DNA from: Clostridia bacterium
Lineage (GTDB): Bacteria; Bacillota; Clostridia; Oscillospirales; Acutalibacteraceae
Direction of reading: 5' to 3'
DNA length: 61,985 bases
Assembly (NCBI GenBank): GCA_017440965.1
Contig: JAFSGH010000004.1
Span: 1-61,985, forward strand
Shown here piece after piece: positions 7,952 through 17,200 of the stretch; position 1 is the stretch's first letter; each line of letters begins with the position of its first letter. Made by a program: the position numbers and the translations under genes. The notes beneath the pieces are model-generated. The model worked only from the letters and a program-made list of their open reading frames with translations, searched no databases and was not told where the DNA came from.

Positions 7952-7984
7952 ATCCCCTGCAGTCCTGATTGAACTGCAGGGGAT
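7952..7984 (-). terminator. Terminator of the CD1247-type gene
   Basis: ATCCCCTGCAGT and ACTGCAGGGGAT form a 12-bp perfect stem; read on the minus strand it is followed by a long T-run. It closes the rpsU-yqeG-pepP-efp cluster. Confidence 0.88.
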
Positions 7985-8022
7985 CTGACTTTTGTGTCAT
8001 TTAATATTTTTTTGAGAGATTC

Positions 8023-8469
8023 TTATTCCTCTTCCTCGTCAAGCTCTGTGTAAGCTTCAAGAACTGTTCCGCAGGCGGGGCATTCGAAAGTCTTGCCTTC
8101 TTCAAAAGCGGATTCGTCAATGAAGATGACCTCGTGGCAGTTGGAGCATTCGATCTCATACTCATACTCGTCGTAATCCTCGTAGTCGAGATCATCACAG
8201 CCGTCACAGCCGTCGCAGTCACCGTCGCAGTAATCGTCCCAGTCATCCTCGTCATCATCGAAGAGATCGCCTTCGTAAACGAATTCTTCAAGATTTTCAA
8301 GGTCTTCGTCGATAGCATCTATCTGATCGCAGTTGTCAGCTACTGTGAGAGCAAGATCCTCAAGAACATCTGCCATAGCGGCAAGAACCTTGCCTTCCTT
8401 TGTGGACTTGTCGATCTCAAGACCGTCCATAAGTCCCTTGAGATATGCAACCTTTTCAGTAATATTCAT
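8023..8469 (-). CDS. CD1247-type protein with C-terminal zinc ribbon
   Basis: 148 residues. The N-terminal part (EKVAYLKGLMDGLEI then EGKVLAAMADVLEDLA) matches the conserved N-terminal domain found in Clostridia proteins annotated after CD1247. The middle is an extremely acidic stretch rich in Asp and Tyr with interspersed Cys. The C-terminus is a zinc ribbon with CSNC and CPAC pairs. Its function is not established; it is usually encoded next to efp, as here, so a role around translation is possible but unproved. It lies 73 bases after efp, behind a terminator-like hairpin, so its expression may be partly separate. Confidence 0.85.
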   Translation of the reverse strand: MNITEKVAYLKGLMDGLEIDKSTKEGKVLAAMADVLEDLALTVADNCDQIDAIDEDLENLEEFVYEGDLFDDDEDDWDDYCDGDCDGCDGCDDLDYEDYDEYEYEIECSNCHEVIFIDESAFEEGKTFECPACGTVLEAYTELDEEEE

Positions 8470-8501
8470 AATACATAGTCTCCTTTGCAGTATTTTTTTT
8501 G

Positions 8502-8530
8502 AAAAAAGCGGCCGCAGAAAGAGCAGCCGC
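8502..8530 (-). terminator. Terminator-like hairpin between efp and the CD1247-type gene
   Basis: On the minus strand GCGGCTGC pairs with GCGGCCGC and is followed by TTTTTT. It lies directly after efp, so it probably reduces readthrough into the next gene. Confidence 0.75.
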
Positions 8531-8542
8531 AGATTTTAAGAA

Positions 8543-9100
8543 TTATGCACGACCGAGGTATTCACCTGTACGTGTATCGATCTGGATCATTTCGCCTTCT
8601 TCGATGAAGAGGGGTACTTTAACAACAGCACCTGTCTCAACAGTTGCAGGCTTAAGAGTATTAGTAGCGGTGTCACCCTTGAAGCCGGGCTCTGTTTCTG
8701 TAACCTGAAGATCAACAAAGTTGGGAGGCTCAACGCCGAATACCTTGCCCTTGTAGGAAAGAACACGGCAAACCATATTTTCCTTAACGAACTTGAAGTT
8801 GTCGTCAAGCTCACTTGCACCTACGGGGATCATATCATATGTTTCGGGATCCATGAAGTAGTAAAGATCGCCGTCATTGTAGGAATATTCGCATTCCTTT
8901 CTCTCAACATATGCTGTGGGGAATTTGTCTGTGGGGGAGAAGGTCTTTTCAACAACGCTGCCCTGAATAACGTTTCTGATCTTTGTACGAACGAAAGCAG
9001 CACCCTTACCGGGCTTTACGTGCTGGAATTCAACGATCTGCCAAACTCCGCCTTCCATTTCAAATGTAACGCCGTTTCTGAAATCGCCGGCTGATACCAT
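8543..9100 (-). CDS. efp: Translation elongation factor P
   Basis: 185 residues, the standard length, with the three beta-barrel (KOW-like, OB, OB) layout. It binds between the ribosomal P and E sites and rescues stalling at polyproline runs. The tip loop reads [11 protein letters not shown] with Lys32, the residue that is modified or naked in bacterial EF-P. The C-terminal OB domain ends GDMI-like [14 protein letters not shown] chose ATG 9100 ([10 protein letters not shown]) because GAAAGGA lies just before it; the frame extends nine codons further without support. It has its own promoter at 9145-9173 within the cluster. Confidence 0.98.
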   Translation of the reverse strand: MVSAGDFRNGVTFEMEGGVWQIVEFQHVKPGKGAAFVRTKIRNVIQGSVVEKTFSPTDKFPTAYVERKECEYSYNDGDLYYFMDPETYDMIPVGASELDDNFKFVKENMVCRVLSYKGKVFGVEPPNFVDLQVTETEPGFKGDTATNTLKPATVETGAVVKVPLFIEEGEMIQIDTRTGEYLGRA

Positions 9101-9144
9101 AAATATCAATCCTTTCTCGGTTATCAATAATTTATTACCAATAC

Positions 9145-9173
9145 ATAATATATTATTTTTTCCTTTTTTTCAA
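9145..9173 (-). promoter_or_regulatory. Promoter for efp
   Basis: On the minus strand TTGAAA (9168-9173) and TATTAT (9145-9150) are 17 bases apart, in an AT-rich gap between pepP and efp. This gives efp a transcript independent of the upstream genes. Confidence 0.55.
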
Positions 9174-9230
9174 GTACCTTGTCAAATATTTTCGTATATA
9201 TATCGCAAAATATGAAAAAAAGTGTATTTT

Positions 9231-10301
9231 TTACAGAATTATAAGCTCCTTGGGACAGCTTGTAAGGTTGATACAGCCGTCATCCGTAATAATTGCCATA
9301 TCCTCTATTCTTACACCGAATTCACCGGGGAGGTAGATTCCGGGCTCAACGGTAACAACATGGCCCGTTTTAAGTGTATGGGGAGCCTTGGGGGAAAGGC
9401 GGGGAGCCTCATGTATCTCAACACCGACGCCGTGACCGAGGCCGTGACCGAAATTCTTTCCGTAGCCTGCATTTTCAATTATATCTCTTGCAGCCTTGTC
9501 TGCATCAACTCCCGAGATGCCGTCCTTAAGAACACTGAGTCCTGCATTCTGGGCATCAAGAACGGTTTTGTAGACCTCTCTCATTTTTTCTGTAGGTTCA
9601 CCGAGACATACGGTTCTTGTCATATCGGAATGATAGCCGTCTACGGTTGCTCCGAAATCCATTGTAATGAAGTCGCCGTTCTGAACCTTGTATTCACCGG
9701 GAACACCGTGAGGCATTGAGGAGTTCTTACCCGCTACGGCAATGGTTTCAAAGGAAACAGCCTCTGCACCGTGGGAGAGCATATAGAAATCAAGCTCAAG
9801 GGATATTTCCTTTTCCGTTACACCGGGCTTTATGAAGGTCAGAATATGTGAAAAAGCATCCTCGGCTATCTTCTGAGCGGCCTTTATCTTTTCGACTTCG
9901 CTGTCCTCTTTTACTATTCTGATTCTTTCAATAGCATCCGAAAGAAGTGAGGATGTCTCAAATTCAATTCCGGGAAGCTTGCTTTTAAGCTCCTCAAAGC
10001 CCTGAAGCGTAAGCTTATCATATTCAACAGCCACCTTTTTTACACCGTTTTCGCTGAATATTTTACCGAGCTTTTCATATAAATTAGAAGAGTCGATAAC
10101 AAATTCATCACCGATGCATTTTGCGGCAGCCTCGGTATATCTTGAGTCTGTGAAGAACACTGCCTTGTCCTTATAAGCGAGAAGCACACCGTCCGAGGAA
10201 GGAAACTGTGTGAAATATCTTCTGTTTTCCTCTGAAAAAATAACGGCTGCATCGCAGAAGGATGAAAGCTCCTTCAGAAGAATATCAGTTCTGAACATCA
10301 T
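9231..10301 (-). CDS. M24 family Xaa-Pro aminopeptidase
   Basis: 356 residues, the usual size for the short Clostridia/Bacillus form. An N-terminal creatinase-like domain (about 1-125) precedes the pita-bread catalytic domain. The five metal ligands are visible: Asp in TMDFGATVDG, Asp in HSDMTRTV, His in GHGLGHGVGVEIHEAP, Glu in VTVEPGIYL and Glu in VRIEDMAII. It removes N-terminal residues that precede proline, in the cytoplasm. Its start overlaps the upstream yqeG-like gene by four bases (ATGA), so they are coupled. Genes for this peptidase commonly precede efp in Firmicutes; both concern proline-containing proteins. Confidence 0.95.
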   Translation of the reverse strand: MMFRTDILLKELSSFCDAAVIFSEENRRYFTQFPSSDGVLLAYKDKAVFFTDSRYTEAAAKCIGDEFVIDSSNLYEKLGKIFSENGVKKVAVEYDKLTLQGFEELKSKLPGIEFETSSLLSDAIERIRIVKEDSEVEKIKAAQKIAEDAFSHILTFIKPGVTEKEISLELDFYMLSHGAEAVSFETIAVAGKNSSMPHGVPGEYKVQNGDFITMDFGATVDGYHSDMTRTVCLGEPTEKMREVYKTVLDAQNAGLSVLKDGISGVDADKAARDIIENAGYGKNFGHGLGHGVGVEIHEAPRLSPKAPHTLKTGHVVTVEPGIYLPGEFGVRIEDMAIITDDGCINLTSCPKELIIL

Positions 10302-10825
10302 ATTTTATCACCTAAGCCTTTATTAATAAGATATAGTTTTTCTTTTTTTCTTATGGAAAGAAAATGGAAGGCGGCAAGAATTTCCCTTGTTCTGTATCTG
10401 ACTCTGACGGAAATCGCTCCCGCATTGTTTGCTCCTTGCACATCCGTAAACAGCTGATCGCCTATCATAACGAATTCCGAAATATCCGCGCCTGCAATTT
10501 TTGCGGCATCGGCATAGCACTTTGTGTCGGGCTTAGCTGCATTTGCGATATAGGGGAGACCGTTCATTTTTTTTGAGATAAGCTTTGCTCTGATATTATA
10601 AGTATTTGTGACGATGACGATGGGGATGCCTGCGGCCGAAATTTTTCCGAGCCATTCGGCTACCCCCGGAAAAAGCTGCAGAGTGCTGTCATATACCGTG
10701 GTGTTGTCAAGATCTATTCCGACGGCCTTTCCGCCCATTGAGAAGATGTCATCAGGTGTAATATCGGTTATTTTATCAAAAAAGAATGCAGGTGTTGAAT
10801 TTGATTCTAATCTTGTGTCTTTCAT
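10298..10825 (-). CDS. YqeG family HAD IIIA phosphatase
   Basis: About 175 residues. HAD motif I is GIDLDNTTVYD (nucleophile Asp in DLDNT), motif II the Thr in IVIVTNTYN, motif III MIGDQLFTDVQGANNAG. The short cap and the sequence around motif I match the YqeG family, proposed to act on phosphatidylglycerophosphate or related phosphates; the exact substrate here is uncertain. ATG 10825 (MKDTRLESN) has GAGGTAG just upstream; the longer frame would include the rpsU terminator. It ends inside the start of the M24 peptidase gene. Confidence 0.9.
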   Translation of the reverse strand: MKDTRLESNSTPAFFFDKITDITPDDIFSMGGKAVGIDLDNTTVYDSTLQLFPGVAEWLGKISAAGIPIVIVTNTYNIRAKLISKKMNGLPYIANAAKPDTKCYADAAKIAGADISEFVMIGDQLFTDVQGANNAGAISVRVRYRTREILAAFHFLSIRKKEKLYLINKGLGDKI

Positions 10826-10835
10826 TGCTACCTCA

Positions 10836-10869
10836 AAAAACAACAGCGGACCTTTATAAAAAGGCCCGC
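10836..10869 (-). terminator. Terminator after rpsU
   Basis: On the minus strand GCGGGCCTTT and AAAGGTCCGC form the stem, then a T-rich run TGTTGTTTTTT. It sits between rpsU and the yqeG-like gene, so it likely sets the higher level of the ribosomal protein message. Confidence 0.8.
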
Positions 10870-10882
10870 CTTGTCCGATCAA

Positions 10883-11059
10883 TTATTTGTACTTGCGCTT
10901 ACGAGCAGCTTCGGATTTCTTCTTTCTCTTTACAGAGGGTTTCTCGTAATGCTCTCTTTTGCGAACTTCCTGGATAACGCCGTCACGAGAAGTCTGACGC
11001 TTAAATCTTCTGAGCGCGCTGTCAAGAGATTCATTTTCTTTAACTTTTACCTGACTCAC
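10883..11059 (-). CDS. rpsU: Ribosomal protein bS21
   Basis: 58 residues, the usual length: [20 protein letters not shown] at the start and a strongly basic tail [13 protein letters not shown]. It binds the 30S platform and helps initiation. The start is a GTG at 11059, preceded by GGAGGGAGGG, a strong ribosome site; the open frame runs 21 codons further upstream but that part is leader. First gene of the minus-strand cluster that ends at 8023. Confidence 0.97.
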   Translation of the reverse strand: MSQVKVKENESLDSALRRFKRQTSRDGVIQEVRKREHYEKPSVKRKKKSEAARKRKYK

Positions 11060-11113
11060 TATGTATTCCCTCCCTCCGCGTTCTGCGTGGGTTATCAGCA
11101 TTAATTCTTTGAC

Positions 11114-11142
11114 ATTATACAACAGTAGTTTCCTGCTGTCAA
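11114..11142 (-). promoter_or_regulatory. Strong promoter for rpsU
   Basis: On the minus strand a perfect TTGACA (11137-11142) and a perfect TATAAT (11114-11119) are spaced 17 bases apart, the consensus sigma-A arrangement, as expected for a ribosomal protein gene. Confidence 0.9.
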
Positions 11143-11209
11143 TATGTTTTTTTGACCTTTTTTTGTAAATTTTTGTCTTTTTTTATTTTTTATGCTCAGA
11201 GGTGATTTT

Positions 11210-12214
11210 ATGACCTTTCAGAATGTACTGTCCGCGGCTGTGGGAATTGCCGTTTTTGTTTTCGGTATGCTTCTGATGAAGTATTCGCTTGAAATAATGT
11301 TCGGAAAAAAGCTTGAAGAATATATGAGAAGGCTTACCGTTAACAGATTATCAGGAATACTTACAGGTGCATTTGTTACAGTAATGCTTCAGTCGTCCTC
11401 TGCCTCAAGCGTGCTGACCGCCACCCTTGTTGACAGCGGTATGCTGTCCTTATGGGGCGCATTCTGGATCATCGTAGGTGCAAATATCGGAACTGCATTT
11501 ACGGGGCTTCTTACCGCTTTTTCTTTTACCGAGACAGCCCCCGTTTTTGCTGTGGCGGGAATAGCCTTACTTTCTCTTACAAAGAAAAGAAGCCTTTATG
11601 CGCCTTCGCTTTTCCTGACAGGCTTCGGTCTTTTGTTTGTGGGGATGAATACCATGAGCAGTGCCGCGGAGATGATAAAGCAAGCGCCTGCCGTATTTTC
11701 ACTTCTTGCATCCTGTACTTCCCCTGTATCGGGTATTCTTACAGGCTGTTTTGTAACGGCTGTCATTCAGTCCTCCTCTGCGATCACAGCCCTTTTGCAG
11801 ACGCTGGCTTCTCAAGGAGTCATCGGAATAAGGCAGGCATTTTTTATAATTCTCGGGTCAAATATCGGTACCTGTGCCACCTGTGCCGTAGCATCGATAG
11901 GACTTAAAAACGGTGCCAAAAAGGTTTCGATGATGCATATAATTTATAATTTTGTCGGTGCGGTGCTTTTTGCGGTAATATCAGATTTTATACCTTTGCC
12001 CGAGCTTTCGGAAAGGTATTTCCCGGGCAATATCAGAACTCAGATAGCATTTATCAATATTGCGTTCAATATTTTCAGTGCATTGCCCGTTGTGTTTATC
12101 CCCGTAAAGGCAATAAACAGAATAAAACGGAAATGCTCCGGGAATGCCCTTCGGAGCATTTTTCTGCAACCGAGAGAAAAAAGAAGCCTTGTGGGGCAAA
12201 GAAACGGTATATAA
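11210..12214 (+). CDS. Na/Pi cotransporter family protein
   Basis: About 334 residues with eight or so hydrophobic segments. Two internal repeats carry the family motif: VMLQSSSASS with VGANIGTAFT, and AVIQSSSAIT with LGSNIGTCAT. These QSSSA and GxNIGT elements form the sodium and phosphate sites of SLC34/NptA-type carriers. The C-terminal PhoU-like domain of many bacterial members is absent. ATG 11210 follows AGAGGTGA. Oddly, the final 28 codons (after NRIKRK) run through what looks like an intrinsic terminator at 12131-12163, so the original stop may have been lost. Neighbours give no further clue to the substrate. Confidence 0.9.
   Translation: MTFQNVLSAAVGIAVFVFGMLLMKYSLEIMFGKKLEEYMRRLTVNRLSGILTGAFVTVMLQSSSASSVLTATLVDSGMLSLWGAFWIIVGANIGTAFTGLLTAFSFTETAPVFAVAGIALLSLTKKRSLYAPSLFLTGFGLLFVGMNTMSSAAEMIKQAPAVFSLLASCTSPVSGILTGCFVTAVIQSSSAITALLQTLASQGVIGIRQAFFIILGSNIGTCATCAVASIGLKNGAKKVSMMHIIYNFVGAVLFAVISDFIPLPELSERYFPGNIRTQIAFINIAFNIFSALPVVFIPVKAINRIKRKCSGNALRSIFLQPREKRSLVGQRNGI
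12131..12163 (+). terminator. Terminator-like hairpin inside the 3' end of the transporter gene
   Basis: AAATGCTCCG (12131-12140) pairs with CGGAGCATTTTT (12152-12163), a good stem with a T-run. It lies about 50 bases before the stop codon of the transporter. Confidence 0.75.
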
Positions 12215-12227
12215 TAAAAATTAGACA

Positions 12228-12256
12228 TTTACTTCTTTGAAAAACTGTGGTACAAT
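12228..12256 (+). promoter_or_regulatory. Possible promoter for the secreted hydrolase
   Basis: TTTACT at 12228-12233 and TACAAT at 12251-12256 are separated by 17 bases, about 30 bases before the start at 12289. The -35 match is weak. Confidence 0.45.
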
Positions 12257-12288
12257 ATATTCCGAATAAATTATCGGGGGAAATGATA

Positions 12289-13770
12289 ATGAAAAAAGTA
12301 TTATGTATTTTACTCAGTGTATTCCTTACACTGTCTTGCATTGTTCCCGCTTTTGCGGCAGAAGAAGCAGACAGTGGCGAAAAATTTATAGAGCAGGTCG
12401 AAACCGACACACCTGTTATAGTTGTACGAGGAATGAATTTTACAGGCGGTCTTCAGTTTGACAGAGGAACCGAAAACGCAAGACCGGTCAATGTTCAGTT
12501 CGATGCGGGACAGCTTTTCAAGTATCTTGCAAAGACCTTTGCCGCAGTTATCACCAGCTTCAGTATTGAAGCCGGTATTTCCGTTGTCTGCGAATATGTG
12601 ACGGAGCTTTTCTCTGCATATCCCTGTGACGAAAACGGAAATTCCTTACACGAGAATATTTCCGCAGAATATTATCCCGGCTCTGTAGCAGAGTTTGACG
12701 GAATAAAGGATAAGAATTCTGTTGATGAAATAAGTCTTGTTACCTCTCTTTGTGACAGATACGGTGACGATATGGTATATTATTTCGTATATGACTGGCG
12801 TCTTGATCCCTGTGATAATGCGGATAAGCTCAATGAAACCGTAGATATCGCTCTTGCTGATCACGGCTGTGATAAGGTAGATATAATCTGCTGCAGTATG
12901 GGCGGCAGCATCACAATGGCTTATATGGCAGAATACGGTTATTCTAAGCTTGATACCGTTATCTCAAATACCTCCGTTATGTTCGGCTCTGATGTTATTA
13001 CGGATCTTTTCAGAGGAAGGATCGAGTTCAATGCGGACGCTGTTGAAAGATATATAGGTGCTATGGTGCCTGCTCTTTCAGGTATTATCAAGTTCGCCAA
13101 TATGACAGGCGGCCTTGATGTTCTTTGCAAGCTTCTCAACGATTTTGCTCATAAGCACGAAAGACAGATATTTGATGAATCCCTTGTTCCCACCTTTGCA
13201 ACTCTTCCGGGTTTCTGGTCTATGATGGCAGGGGACAGCTTTGAGGAGGCAATAGAATTTGTGTTCTCCGGTAAGGAGGAGCAGTATGCAGGGCTTCTTT
13301 CAAGACTTGAAAATTTTTATAATACCGTTTCCTCAAGAAGACAGGAGATCACAGACGGTGCTATTGCAAACGGAGTAAAGCTCTGTATCATATCAAATTA
13401 TAACAGTCCTCTTGTTCCTGCCTACGAAAAGGCAAAGTATCAGGGAGACGGAATGATTGAGACTGCTCCCATGTCAGGCGGTGCTATCACATCTGTTGTC
13501 GGAAGCACGCTTTCCGAGGCTGAGCTTAATATCGGTGACAGTAAATATGTTTCTGCCGACAAATGCATTAATGCATCAACCTGTCTTTATAAGGATCAGA
13601 CCTGGTTTATAAAGGACGGCGGACATGTTATCGGAAAATATGCATCCGACTGTGTATATTTCCTTTTTGAGCTTCTTGAAAGCGAGGAGCAGCCTTATAT
13701 CAATACCTGGGAGAAGTATCCTCAGTTTATGTTAAGTTCTGAAGAAGAGACTCTTACTGCCTTGGTATAA
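12289..13770 (+). CDS. Secreted LCAT-like alpha/beta hydrolase
   Basis: About 493 residues. A classic signal peptide (MKKVLCILLSVFLTL... ending AFA before AEE) directs export. The rest looks like a lecithin:cholesterol acyltransferase-type alpha/beta hydrolase: PVIVVRGMNF near the start, YFVYDWRLDP, and the nucleophile elbow CCSMGGS with Ser203. Such enzymes act on lipids or acyl esters; the substrate here is unknown. A C-terminal block (TLSEAEL, ADKCINAS, QTWF, GGHV) matches the second hydrolase at 21295, so the two are paralogues, one secreted and one cytosolic, on either side of the giant glucan synthase gene. ATG 12289 is preceded by GGGGGAAA. Confidence 0.82.
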   Translation: MKKVLCILLSVFLTLSCIVPAFAAEEADSGEKFIEQVETDTPVIVVRGMNFTGGLQFDRGTENARPVNVQFDAGQLFKYLAKTFAAVITSFSIEAGISVVCEYVTELFSAYPCDENGNSLHENISAEYYPGSVAEFDGIKDKNSVDEISLVTSLCDRYGDDMVYYFVYDWRLDPCDNADKLNETVDIALADHGCDKVDIICCSMGGSITMAYMAEYGYSKLDTVISNTSVMFGSDVITDLFRGRIEFNADAVERYIGAMVPALSGIIKFANMTGGLDVLCKLLNDFAHKHERQIFDESLVPTFATLPGFWSMMAGDSFEEAIEFVFSGKEEQYAGLLSRLENFYNTVSSRRQEITDGAIANGVKLCIISNYNSPLVPAYEKAKYQGDGMIETAPMSGGAITSVVGSTLSEAELNIGDSKYVSADKCINASTCLYKDQTWFIKDGGHVIGKYASDCVYFLFELLESEEQPYINTWEKYPQFMLSSEEETLTALV

Positions 13771-13780
13771 GAGGGAATGT

Positions 13781-14155
13781 ATGGACAGAACGATAGAACT
13801 TACAGATAACTGGATATATTTTGACGGAGAAAAAAGAAACGGCGGTACAGCGGGATTTTTCAGAAAAACGGCGGTTTTTCCCGTTGTCGGTGCTTCCTCC
13901 TTTACCCTCAGAAGAAAAATAATCTGCCCCAAGCAGGTGAATGATACCGTAACGGTATTCTTTACGGGTGAATATGAGGGAATGAGGCTTTATGCAAAAA
14001 ATGTGCTTCTTTCTCCCGTAAAGGACGGTGAGGGCAAGACCGTGTATGATATTACTCCTGCCCTTAAAACGGGAAAGACCGTTCTCAATGCTTTTTTTGA
14101 AAAGGGAAGAGCAGACGGCTTCTTTCTCAGCGTAAAACGCAATTTCAGTGAATAA
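13781..14155 (+). CDS. Small beta-rich protein, possibly GH2-type sugar-binding fold
   Basis: 124 residues, no signal peptide or membrane segment. Alternating hydrophobic strands (TDNWIYFDGE, SFTLRRKIICP, TVTVFFTGEYEGMRLYAKN, TVYDITPALKTGKTVLNAFF) recall the N-terminal jelly-roll domain of GH2 enzymes, in which a NxWxF start and a VDITxxLKxGxNxL strand are common. I infer a carbohydrate-binding or accessory role because it lies between the secreted hydrolase (10 bases) and the glucan synthase (74 bases). The call is tentative. Confidence 0.6.
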   Translation: MDRTIELTDNWIYFDGEKRNGGTAGFFRKTAVFPVVGASSFTLRRKIICPKQVNDTVTVFFTGEYEGMRLYAKNVLLSPVKDGEGKTVYDITPALKTGKTVLNAFFEKGRADGFFLSVKRNFSE

Positions 14156-14229
14156 TTGAATAAAATCTGTCAAAACTTTCTGCAAAAGCCGGAAAATGTT
14201 ACTCATTCATTACGGAAGGACGTTTTTTT

Positions 14230-17200
14230 ATGACTCTTGCAGCAATTTTAAGAAGATATGACAGAGACCTCAGAAAATATTGTAAGGAACAGTTGAATCA
14301 GGCAAAAATGAACGGAAGTGCCGTATGGGTGACCGATAACTACCGTTCCTGTTCTTCTGCACTTAAAGCGGCTTTAGGATTTCTTTCACGGGAAGGTGAA
14401 AAGGATCTTAAGCCGCTGTTTTTTATGTGTAAGGATTTTATGAGCTCCTGCGGAGAAATAACCGACAGTAAGATAACGGCAAGGTTTTCGGGAGAAAAAC
14501 TGAGTATATTTCAGTGTGAGGCACTCATCCCGCTTCTTTTCGCTTCTTCTGCCGCAATTATAACAGAAAATGCAGACAGCGCAGATGAAAAGAAGATATC
14601 TTTATATATAAGAAATCTTTTTAAGCTCCGCGAGACTGACAGCGAATTTGTGCTTTACGGAATATGCGCCGCGGAAAGATATCTTTCGGGGGATCCTCAG
14701 GGTATATATGATAATATGAGCAGTGATACAAGAAGGCTTTACAGAAGAGCTCTTGCAAAGAAGGCTGAAAAAAGCGGTAAGGGAGAGGGGGAGCTTGCTT
14801 CAGAGCTGCTTAAGAAGGCCAAGGAAAAAAATGTGCATATCGGAGAGCTTCTTAATATAAATGATGATAAGTCTGTCAGAGGATGGCTTTTTATAGCCGG
14901 TGAGTGGCTGCTCGCCTTGTTGTTATCGGTCCTTGTTTCCGTTATTTTGCTTCACGATCCTCCTTTTGCTGTTTTTTTGCTTTTACCCGTTTATCAGTTA
15001 ATAAAGCCCTTGGGCGATCTTATAGCAGCAAGGCTTTTTTCTCCTTATACAATGCCGTCTATGGATGAAGAGAAGCTAAAAAATCTCGATACTCTTATAA
15101 CCGTTTCAGTGCTTTTGCCGTCGGCTTCAAAAGCTCAGGAGATGTTTTCCCGCCTTTCTGAGCTTTATTCCTCAAATTCCTCTGAGGGAGTAAAGCTTCT
15201 GCTTCTTGCTGATATGAGGAACTCAAAAAAGCCCGAGGAGGCATCTGACAGCGCGGATATTGCCGCCGTAAAAAGGCTTATCGACAGGCTGAACGAAAAG
15301 CACGGCGGAGGATTTTCGGTGGCTGTCAGGGAAAGAGTGTTTTCTCCCACGGAGAACGAATATACCGGCTATGAAAGAAAACGCGGTGCGATAAGTGCTC
15401 TTATAAAATATATCTGCGATTCAAATGCAGAGCAGTTTTCATTTATCTACGGCGATACGAAAGGTCTTACCGGAATGAAATACATTATGGCGCTTGACAG
15501 TGATACCGAGCTGTCCTTTGAGGTGATAAGAAGCCTTGTTGCGGCGGCAGAGCATCCTCTTAACAGACCTGTTTTTTCTGCAGATAAAAAAAGGATCATA
15601 TCAGGCTTCGGTATAATCGCACCGAGAGTGGAAACATCGGTTGCTTCTGCCGAAAAAACCTTCTTTTCGAGAATTTTTACCGATACCGTATCAGCCTCAT
15701 ACTCTCCCGTGATAAGCGAACGCTATATGGATATGTTCGGCAGAAGTATTTTTTCCGGAAAAGGTCTTATTAATGCCGCCGCCTTCAGAGATGTTATCTG
15801 CGATAAGCTTGATGAACAGTATATTCTCAGCCACGATATCCTTGAGGGAGCATTACTTCGTACAGCCTTTTATCCGTCCTCAGAGCTTACGGATTCCTTT
15901 CCTTCCTCTGCAGAGGGGTATTTTTCAAGGCTTAACAGATGGATAAGAGGAGATGTGCAGAATTTAAGATATACAGTCTTTCCTCTTTCAAAAAAAGAAA
16001 GCTCACCCGTAATGCCGCCTGACGGAAAATATCAGCTTACAGATAATTTCAGAAGAGCCGTGACACCTGCGGTGCTGATGAGCCTTATGATATGCACCTG
16101 CTTTATGTCTTACGGCAGTGCGGTAACAGTTTTTCTGATAAGCTTATCCTCACTTCTCCTTCCGCGGCTTCTGCCGGTTGCTGTCTCCTTTTGTAAAAAC
16201 GGTCCGAGAGTTTTTTCTTCGCTGTATTTTTCTTCAGAGATAGCTTCGGTTTATAAGGATATCATAAGAGCCTTTCTTGATATCGGATCTTTACCGCAGA
16301 ATGCTTTTATAAGTCTTGATGCGGTTATAAGAAGCCTTTACAGAAGTCTTGTCAGTAAAAAAAGGCTTCTTCAATGGACAACGGCAGAGGATGCGGACAA
16401 GGTAAAAAGAAAAAACATTCTTTATCAGGGAATATTGCCCTTTGCTGTAGCTCTGATTCTTTTTTCTTTCGGCTTTTCTTATCACCGCCTTGTTGCTGTG
16501 CTGATTCTTCTTTTTATCCCTCTTGCACTTTCAAACGGTATTCATCTTGATAATAAAGATAAACGTGAGCTTTCCGAGAATGAAAAACAGGCGATCACAT
16601 CATTTGCGGCCGCTGCCTGGCGGTTTTTTGATGAGAATGTCATATCCCTTGAAAATATGCTTCCGCCCGATAATATTCAGGAAACACCCGTGCCGAAAAG
16701 AGCGAGAAGGACATCTCCCACAAATATAGGCTTTTATCTTGTATCTGTGCTTTCTGCCTGCGATCTGTCCTTTATAACACCTGATGAGATGCTCTCAAGA
16801 ATCAATGCGACGCTTGATACTGTAGATAAGCTTCCGAAATATAAGGGACTGTTATATAACTGGTATGATACGGTAAGGCTTACAGTTCTTAAGCCCGAAT
16901 ATGTTTCAACGGTAGACTGCGGGAACTATCTTGTCTGCCTTACGGCATTGAAGCAGGGGCTTAAGGAGTATTATAATATCCTGCCCGAGACTGAAAATAC
17001 CGTGTCGAGGATCGAAAATATCCTTGATGCGAGTGATCTCAGCTTTCTATATGACAGCAAAAGGCATCTTTTCAGAATAGGTGCTGATGCGGGCACGGGA
17101 AAGCTGTCAGACTCATATTATGATCTTTATATGAGTGAAGCTCGCATGACCTCATATTATGAATGCGCAAAAAGACATGTGCCCGTAAGACACTGGCAGA

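Noticed and set aside
8001-8478. Thr- and Val-rich frames over the acidic tract of the CD1247-type gene
   Set aside because: Shadows produced by the repetitive Asp/Glu codons of the real gene.
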